In this document: positions 57,005 to 64,000 of the stretch, piece after piece
How positions within the stretch are numbered: position 1 is the first letter of the stretch
Layout of the letters: the number at the start of each line of letters is the position of its first letter
Source of the DNA: Limnoperna fortunei
Lineage: Eukaryota > Mollusca > Bivalvia > Mytilida > Modiolidae
Reading direction: 5' to 3'
Assembly (NCBI GenBank): GCA_944474755.1
Contig: OX104113.1
Location: 67,414,074 to 67,478,073, forward strand
DNA: 64,000 bases
Translations under genes and position numbers: made by a program
Notes under the pieces: generated by a model
Told to the model about the DNA's origin: nothing
Databases searched by the model: none
Seen by the model: the letters and a program-made list of their open reading frames with translations, nothing else

Positions 57005-57385
57005 TCTATATTCAAGACGGGAACAAGTTAACAAACAATAAATCAACGGAAATTGGGGGTGGGATAGGTCACAGGGAATACAATTTTGACTGCCACTGGA
57101 AAAGTATGGAGTTTTGGGTAGGGGCGGAAAATTTAGCCTTTTGTAGCGGCTACAATGAGCCTACTCTTTTTCGAAATCTACAAAGGGGGTCTTTATCGTG
57201 CAAGGAGCGTGGCACTCTCCAAACACGTTACCCACTACGGTCCGCGGTCAGGCTTTCCGTATTATGACCCGACAACCCCCAACGAGAGGGTCTCCCCTAT
57301 CCGCCACCCGGGGACGCGCTGGGCTGCTCTGTGGGTCGAGCACTGGGAACCCTCCCAGTATGGTCCCAGTGTAGCCTAATGCTGT
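57005..57385 (-). repeat. Dispersed repeat F (copy 5, most GC-rich)
   Basis: On the minus strand: CTGGGACCATACTGGGAGGG, TGCTCGACCCACAGAGCAGC, GGTGGCGGATAGGGGAGACC and GGAGAGTGCCACGCTCCTTG, then a 3' part shared with copy 1. Looks the least decayed in this window. The 74-codon plus-strand frame 57155-57379 is not conserved in other copies. Confidence 0.82.
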
Positions 57386-57496
57386 ATTGTATCTACCACA
57401 TGCAATTTAATGAAACTAAATAATGCTTGCTTCATTGTTATTTTACAATTCTTATTCTGGATAAAATACATAATTATGGCATCATGGCTCAAAATA

Positions 57497-57655
57497 TTGG
57501 GATGTCAGAATCCAGTTACATTTGGATGCCAGCATCTGATCACATTGGGATGCCAGCATCCGAACACATTGGTATGCCAGCATCCAAACACTTTGGGATG
57601 CCAGCATCTAAACATATTGGGCTTCCAGCATCCACTCAGATAAGGATGCCAACAT
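57497..57655. repeat. 24-bp minisatellite, about 7 units
   Basis: Unit TTGGGATGCCAGCATCCAAA plus CACA. Two frames (57410-57643, 57427-57684) read as 8-residue repeats such as LGCQHPNT. No start context or downstream similarity supports a gene. Confidence 0.9.
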
Positions 57656-57995
57656 GTCCTTTTATTGTTATTTTAGCATATTAATTTTCGAGGTATGCTA
57701 GAAGCAAGAAAAAAGGTGATATTCATCCCCAAAACACTGAAGATGCCGCTTTGGAGAAAATACACATAAAAAAGTCATGTAACACTTTTGTTTCCCATTG
57801 TAATACATTTTAAATGATTTTTTTTTTTGGGGGGTGGGGGCAAATAAAATATTTTTTTGAAGAAATTTTTAAAAGTAAGCTTTCTTATAAAATTAAGAAT
57901 TGTTGAAAAGCTGTACAAGCATCTTAATATATTAGTAAACAGATTATACAAAATTATGATAGACACTTCAGTAAGGCATCCATCTAGTAAATAAA

Positions 57996-59735
57996 CCAGA
58001 GGCTCTTAAGAGCCTGTATCGCTCACCTGATTTTATAGGCAATGAAGATGGCATTTCCCTGATGTTAAAGTAAGTCCTGTAATTTTCAATAAACTTAAAA
58101 TAGGACCATCCAAACAATATTACTAGAAAGCTTTGTTTCCATTGGTTAACCGGTTGTATAGAGAACAACTATTCTTTTTTTTCCCTATAGGGTCCTATGT
58201 TATTAAACTAAGTCCTGCGGCAGTGGCGGCCATTTTGAATTTCCAATTGCAATAAAAAACATAACCTTTATAGAAGACCATCCAAACAATATTGCTAGTA
58301 AGTTTTTGTTTCCATTGATTAACCGGTTTCAGAGAAGAAGCCTTTAAAAACTTTTTCCCATAGGGTCCTATGTTAAACTAAGTCCTGCGGTAGCGGCCAT
58401 TTTGAATTTCCAATTGCCATAAAAAACAGAAACTTTATAGAGGACCATCCAAACAATATTTCTAGTAAGTTTTGTTTTGATTGGTTAAACGGTTTCAGAG
58501 AAGAAGCCCTTTTAAACTTTTTTCTCATAGGGTCCAATGTTAAACCAAGTCCTGCGGTGGCGGCCATTTTGAATTTCCGATTGGGATAAAAAACATGAAC
58601 TTTATAGAGGACCATCCAAACAATATTGTTAGTAAGTTTTGTTTCGATTGGTTAACCGATTTCAGAAAAGAAGCCTTTTTAACTTTTTTCCCACAGGGTC
58701 CTATGTTAAACTACGTTCTGCGTTGGTGGCCATTTTGAATTTCCAATTGTCATAAAAAACCTAAACTTTATAGAGGACCATCCGAACAATATTGGTAGTA
58801 AGTATTGTTTACATTGGTTAACCGGTTTCAGAGAAGACGCCTTTTTTAACTTTTCCCCATAGGGTCCTGTGTTAAATTAAGTCCTTCGGTGGCATCCATT
58901 TTGATTTTCCAATAGGCATAAAAAACCTTAACTTTATAAAGGACCATCCGAACAATATTGGTAGCCATTTTAAACTTTTTTCCCATAGGGTTCAATGTTA
59001 AACAAAGTCCTGCGGTGGTAGCCATTTTGAATTTCCTATAAGGATAAAAAACACAAACTTTATAGAGGACCATCCAAACAATATTGCTAGGAAGTTTTGT
59101 TTCCACTGGTTGACCGGTTTCAGAGAAGAAGCCTTTTAAACTTTTTCCCATAGGGTCCAATGTTAAATTAAGTCCTGCTGTGGCAGCCATTTTGAATTTC
59201 CAATTGCCATAAAAAAACACAAACTTTATAGAGGACCATCCAAACAATATTGCTGGTAAGTTTTTGTTTCCATTGATTAACCGGTTTCAGAGAAAAAGCC
59301 TTTAAAATCTTTTTCCCATAGGGTCCTATGTTAAACTAAGTCCTGCGGTGGCGGCCATTTTGAATTTCCAATTGCCATCAAAAACACAAACTTTATAGAG
59401 GACCATCCAAACAATATTGCTAGTAAGTTTTGTTTTGATTGGTTAAACGGTTTCAGAGAAGAAGCCCTTTTAAACTTTTTCCGATAGGGTCCTATGTTAA
59501 ACTAAGTCTTTAGGTGGCGGCCATATTGGTTTACCAATCAAAATAAAAAAACACAAACTTTGTAAAGGTCCATCCAATGAACATTATGGCCAAGTTTGGT
59601 TTCAATTGGCCAAGTGGTTTCAGAGAAGAAGAGTAAAATGTAAAAAGTTTACAGACGCCGACGACGACGACGACGCCGACGGACGCAAAGTGATAACAAT
59701 AGCTCACCTGACCCTTTGGGTCAGGAGAGCTAAAA
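57996..59735 (-). mobile_element. Non-autonomous Helentron-like element, opposite orientation
   Basis: Minus-strand reading: 5' hairpin AGCTCTCCTGACCC-AAA-GGGTCAGGTGAGCT (59701-59731), a GTCCGTCGGCGTCGTCGTCG tract, about nine monomers of about 165-168 bp (landmark AATATTG-TTGGATGGTC), the subterminal CAGGTGAGCG, and hairpin AGGCTCTTAAGAGCCT. It ends in CTGG (57996-57999) before TTT. Same termini as 22631-24515 but a different monomer sequence. The 133-codon frame 58846-59247 is monomer-derived. Confidence 0.82.
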
Positions 59736-59824
59736 AGCCACAACCAGGAATGGGAACCTTTTTTCTTAGATATGAAGATTTAACAAGAGATTATCCAAAT
59801 TAATCTTAAAATATGCCAACAACA

Positions 59825-59975
59825 ATGTTTGTTTGTTTGTTTGAATGATGTTTAACGCCATTGTCAGAAAAGTTTTATGGCGTCCAGTTTTTATTGGGGG
59901 GAGGAAGCCGGAGTAACCGGAGAAAACCCCCGACCTGCGGTAGGAAAACTGGCAATCCTTGTCAATTAAGATTGG
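59825..59975 (-). mobile_element. SINE, 3' part only
   Basis: Same body and (TTTG)n tail as 55310-55583, ending at TTGACAAGGATTGCC-like sequence. The tRNA-like head is absent, consistent with 5' truncation at insertion. Confidence 0.85.
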
Positions 59976-62900
59976 CCAACAACAATGAAATGTGCGAAAT
60001 AGCATATGAGAATTTTTAATTTTAACTGAGAACCCGTTCTTTTTAGTTACTTTGTGAGCGCAATGGCAATGGCGGACGTTAACGTTACGTTTTCTTCATT
60101 AGCAAAGAACGTTTCATTGAAATTTGGAAAAAGAACGCATTTTTACAAGGTATCGGGTACTACTTTTGGTAGAACCTTACAGCTCTAAAAAACAGTTTTT
60201 TTTTATGGATTCAAACAGATGCTTAAAAATTCAATTTTGGCGCTGAATGTCTTGCAGGGACGTCATAATAGTGTGACATCGGTGTTTGTCAAAATTCATA
60301 TCTTTTGTTTCCTTTTCTCTTGAAAATAAAACACATTTGGACATTTTGTCGAAGATTTCATAATTCTGTGTATGAAACAAACCAATAACCATTTATAATA
60401 AAAACGCATCTTGGACATGTTACTGACTAATTAAGTTCCAGGAATAATACTGATACGGGGAGAATTTTTGCTTTTGGCAATTAATGAAGTTTGGATTGAA
60501 ATAAAAGTCAATAAATAAGACATATTGAGGTCACATTATGGTGAAATAATTAAAGAAATTTTTTGTTATAATGTATTTTGTCCACCCTGCATTGCAAATT
60601 TGGAATGATTTTCTAGATAGAACATTTTTCGTCATGAAAATACCATGTCAATTGAATTACTAAAAAGATAACGTCTGGAAACCAATAGCTGGGTAGAACG
60701 TACTTCATCACAAAATAATCTTTTCTGAAACCATGCGGTCAATCTGAGCCTTACTTGTATTTAACAGTCCCCCCTTTCAGCCAAAATGGCTATCATTACT
60801 AGCAATATAATTAGTTTGTTTATAAACAAAACATTAAACTTGAATTGTACTACATGTATAATTAAAAGCAGTATACAATTATGCTTTTGGTAGGGATGAT
60901 TCACTACCAAAGTCCGGCCATCCAAACAAGAAAACCACCATTGCTAAATACACTACTTTAAGTGGCTGAGTAAGCTTCACCTTCAGCAAACCCAGATCAC
61001 ATATGAACCAAACATTGTTATCTTATAGCTCCACTCTCCAATCCAGGTGACTATAATTACTGTTACGACATGTGGTAAAGGTAAGCTATGACATGTTTCT
61101 TGGAGCCTACTGTGTATATTAACTTACTAAATATTGTCCTTATTCATAGCATCAATAGCAATCTAATATAGTTCCGTTGACAGAAAATGATGAATCTTGT
61201 TTTTTTATATAATCATGAACACAATGTTGATTACAGAAACAAAACTGACAAAAAAAGTAATTCCAATTCCAAAGCCATGAAACATATAAACCAATTGAAA
61301 GATTGCTTGAATTTCAATTTATTAAAACTTAAATATGGAATGATTATAAATCTGAATGAAGTGTTAATATTCCAGAACATTTCACACACAGATACAAACA
61401 ATAATGGTTTAGAAACAGTGCAGAGCAGTTGAATAATGACCAATCAGAAATGTGTAAAATATTATACTCTAATGTGTAATAATAAAGAATATGTTGGACG
61501 ATTTTTTTTCTAAAACTACAATACAATTTAATAAAAAAAAAATTCATGATAAGCTTTAAAATATATAAATATATAAATTGTTAATTTTCTATTGTTCTTC
61601 AAGCATGTGTAAACTTTAATTGTAAAATTTATGTGAGAATACGAAAGGATGCATTCCAGCATTACAAATAATAAAATGGTTTTTTGCTGTTCTGAAAAAA
61701 TGGCCTAAACATTTTCCCCAACTATCAACCAAAGAAATCAATATTTAAACAATTTTGAATAGGTAGCATGTATAAATATTAAGTTCTTTTTTTTAAACTT
61801 TAAAAACCAAAGTACCACAAATAGGTTATTCCTATGTAAAATCTGCAATACATTTTAATAGTTACTCAAATGTAGTACTACATCATTTTCAAGTTATTAA
61901 TGCTTTTGTTAAAGAAGGTGAAAATTGTAATGCAGATCATGATTACATAAAATTTAAGGCACTTTTAGTGGAAACATTTCAAATGGAATGGAAGGCCTAA
62001 GAAAGACGATGCAAAACGAAACCTGTGATGTGTTGTGCAACGCCCACACTAAACAAAAATTTATGAAAAGGGGTCAAGTTTTATGCCATTTTATCCCATT
62101 TACACAATGTTAAAAGACGGCAAGTTGAGTAAAATGACCTAAATTAAATCATGTGATAGGATACATCTAACTACCTATCTTGAAACAGTGTATTGCAACA
62201 AGTAGTACTTTTTCAAATGGTTTAAAACAAAAACATCAAATAATGTACCCTTAATATAATTTAAAAAACAAAATGTCAAATTAAATGATACTCACTAACA
62301 ATTATAAAAATATGAAAATCATACAACATTGTAATTGCCCTTCTTTAAATAAACAACCATTCATATTATGATAGCTCTTGACCAATCAGAGTTCAATGTT
62401 CAAATGAGGTTTGTAAAATCTCAATTTTTAAAGATAGTTTAAATGCAAGTGATGACTAGATTTTATTTGAAGATTAGTAGGCATGATGATTTGGTTACAA
62501 CCGAGTTTACTGGAAAAAGTGTACCATAATTTTGAATTGATGCCAGCAAATCTTTAAGTACAGCAATAAAAATATGACAAAGTGGATTTATCATAAAATT
62601 ATCAAAAATATCAATTTGATCGAAAAGCAGCAATTTCCAAAAGGGAAATAAATTAATATATATAGATACTGCAGTAAAAATTGTCATTTTTGAGAATTTT
62701 GGAAAAAACAGTTTTTTTATCCTTTTTTTTGTATACAAGTTTGTATTAAGATTGAAGAACCATGCAAGTGAATATTACAAATTCATATGATACACTGTAA
62801 TTTTACTTGCTAACATATACATTTTGTCCTAAATGATCAACGAAAAGTAGCTTAAAGCTTTAAGCTTTTGTGACCTTAATGATAAGTGACAGCAATTTTC

Positions 62901-63125
62901 GTTCACAAACTTTTTAGAAATATGAAAAAAATGTTTAACCTACCTTAAATGTAAAAGAACCATCTTTATTTATGGCAAGTATCATCTACACATATGTAAA
63001 TGTCCAACACGTAATACACATAATTGACAATTTTTGTAACATTAATTTTTGCATAAGAATCAATCTTAGTTCTGCTCTATGTATTAAAATAATACAAAAC
63101 AACCAACAGAATATATTTAAGAGAT
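59976..63125. other. AT-rich non-coding stretch, 3.1 kb
   Basis: No open frame with a motif, no repeat pair and no RNA gene seen. 60050-60150 is slightly richer in CpG (GGCGGACGTTAACGTTACG) but shows nothing else. Confidence 0.55.
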
Positions 63126-63276
63126 AGATTATTGTAAGATGGCTCTATGCTAATTTAAACATGGTCAGACCTTATATTTGTCAATCTTCTATACCGAGTA
63201 CTAGCCAGGTATAAAATGAAGAAAAATTAAGGTCTGACCATGTTTCAATTGACATAGAGCCCAACTGCAATAATCT
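63126..63276. mobile_element. 151-bp MITE
   Basis: Arms AGATTATTG-GGCTCTATG and AAACATGGTCAGACCTTA are mirrored at 63225-63276, with a few mismatches near the tips. The loop includes CCGAGTACTAGCCAGGTATA. No clear target duplication. Confidence 0.75.
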
Positions 63277-63907
63277 TTTTCGATTCTAATATTTCTAACA
63301 AATGCTTTAAAATTTTTAACTGGCTCTAAGAGAATGCTTTTAAAGGCCAAATTGGTTTTTGGAACTAAATAAGATAGAACTCAAAACAATATGTAAATCG
63401 AATACAATTGACATAAAAATACATGCTCATCATTTTACTGAAAGATGTACCTCAAAAGCATGAAATTTAATACATCTTAACAAAACTGTGATGTTCCAGT
63501 TTTAATTTTTTCAGTTGAGCCTGTAATGATGTCTGAATTCTTACCGTCACAGCAGGCTCTATGCTATTAGAACCCTAATCACACGAAGGACACCATATTA
63601 GATTGCATATTTAATAAAATCACTAAAAATTCTAAATAATGCAGTGTTCAATTTGTGACAATAATGACACATTAATGAGCAGATTCTATGTTACATCTGA
63701 ATTGCTGAAATAAATTCTAGTTAAAATTAGAGCCTTTGATCTTTGGCTTATATTTCTAATAATGCCCTTCCCCGCACCTCTTCCACCCACATGCACCACC
63801 ACACAAGAATCTAATGAAGGCTTCAATACAAATCAAATACGACAGACGAATCTGTTTTGGACATTTTTGCATAAAGTTCTGTCATGTCCAGCAAATATGA
63901 TTGATTC
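63277..63907. other. AT-rich stretch, no feature found
   Basis: Contains CAGGCTCTATGCTATTAGAA near 63553, recalling the GGCTCTATG tip of the preceding MITE, but no second arm. Confidence 0.45.
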
Positions 63908-64000
63908 GGGATGTTTGCTTTACGTCCATCGAGCAGTATTTCAGCTATATTTAGGACGAGATATTAATACATCAATTGAAAAAGTGGTGGAATGGGACAC
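63908..64000 (-). repeat. Dispersed repeat F (copy 6, cut by window end)
   Basis: Begins with TTTGCTTTACGTCCATCGAG and CAGTATTTCAGCTATATTTA, the 3' box of repeat F on the minus strand. Continues beyond the window. Confidence 0.75.

Noticed and set aside
57155..57379. 74-codon frame with relatively high GC
   Set aside because: It is antisense within repeat F and broken in the other copies.
57410..57684. Small repeat proteins (LGCQHPNT-type)
   Set aside because: Two overlapping frames arise from a 24-bp minisatellite divisible by three. No supporting start or homology.
59606..59803. 65-codon frame with an Asp-rich stretch
   Set aside because: It reads through the GACGACGACG tract of the Helentron-like element.

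Overview
The window looks like gene-poor, repeat-dense DNA from a bivalve mollusc, most like a mytilid. That placement is an inference from several things: AT-rich composition, tRNA-derived SINEs with a (TTTG)n tail, Helentron-like repeats with a core of about 165-bp monomers and CGTCCGTCGTCCG tracts, dispersed repeats of a style familiar from mussels, and no recognisable prokaryotic gene. I found no convincing host protein-coding gene. Almost everything that can be named is a mobile element, a satellite or a remnant of one.

Layout. 1-16830: a giant imperfect palindrome. A 74-bp satellite and about 4 kb of single-copy-like DNA (1-6879) recur inverted at 10371-16830, and the right arm begins at the first base after a 200-N gap (10171-10370). 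The spacer holds a 28-bp minisatellite and a large fold-back element. 17.0-24.7 kb: fold-back elements, short-hairpin MITEs with 8-bp target duplications, polypyrimidine minisatellites and a 1.9-kb Helentron-like element. 24.66-28.78 kb: a minus-strand LINE reverse-transcriptase remnant split by 3.5 kb of (TACC)n. 31.4-32.9 kb: a dead Tc1 DD34E transposon with another element nested in it. 33.0-38.0 kb: a dense nest of palindromic MITEs, one family five times. 38-44.6 kb: dispersed repeats, a CR1-like LINE 3' end and a cluster of one exact 12-mer. 44.68-51.77 kb: a Ty3/gypsy LTR retrotransposon. 51.8-64 kb: more MITE copies, a second Helentron-like element in the opposite orientation, SINEs and AT-rich DNA.

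The most interesting unit is the Ty3/gypsy element. Between its primer-binding site and gag it carries an intact 253-codon ORF with the SGNH/GDSL-hydrolase motif order, then four copies of an 18-nt hairpin. A fifth copy lies downstream of pol with compensatory stem changes. Gag and pol are joined by a textbook -1 frameshift heptamer (GGGAAAC, in register) with a plausible H-type pseudoknot after it. Gag and pol themselves are inactivated by stops, frameshifts and a 28-bp tandem duplication, so this copy is dead apart from the upstream ORF.

Boundaries of repeats were read by eye and may be off by several bases. The longest open frame in the window (1183 codons, minus strand, 24769-28320) is an artefact of the (TACC)n array.
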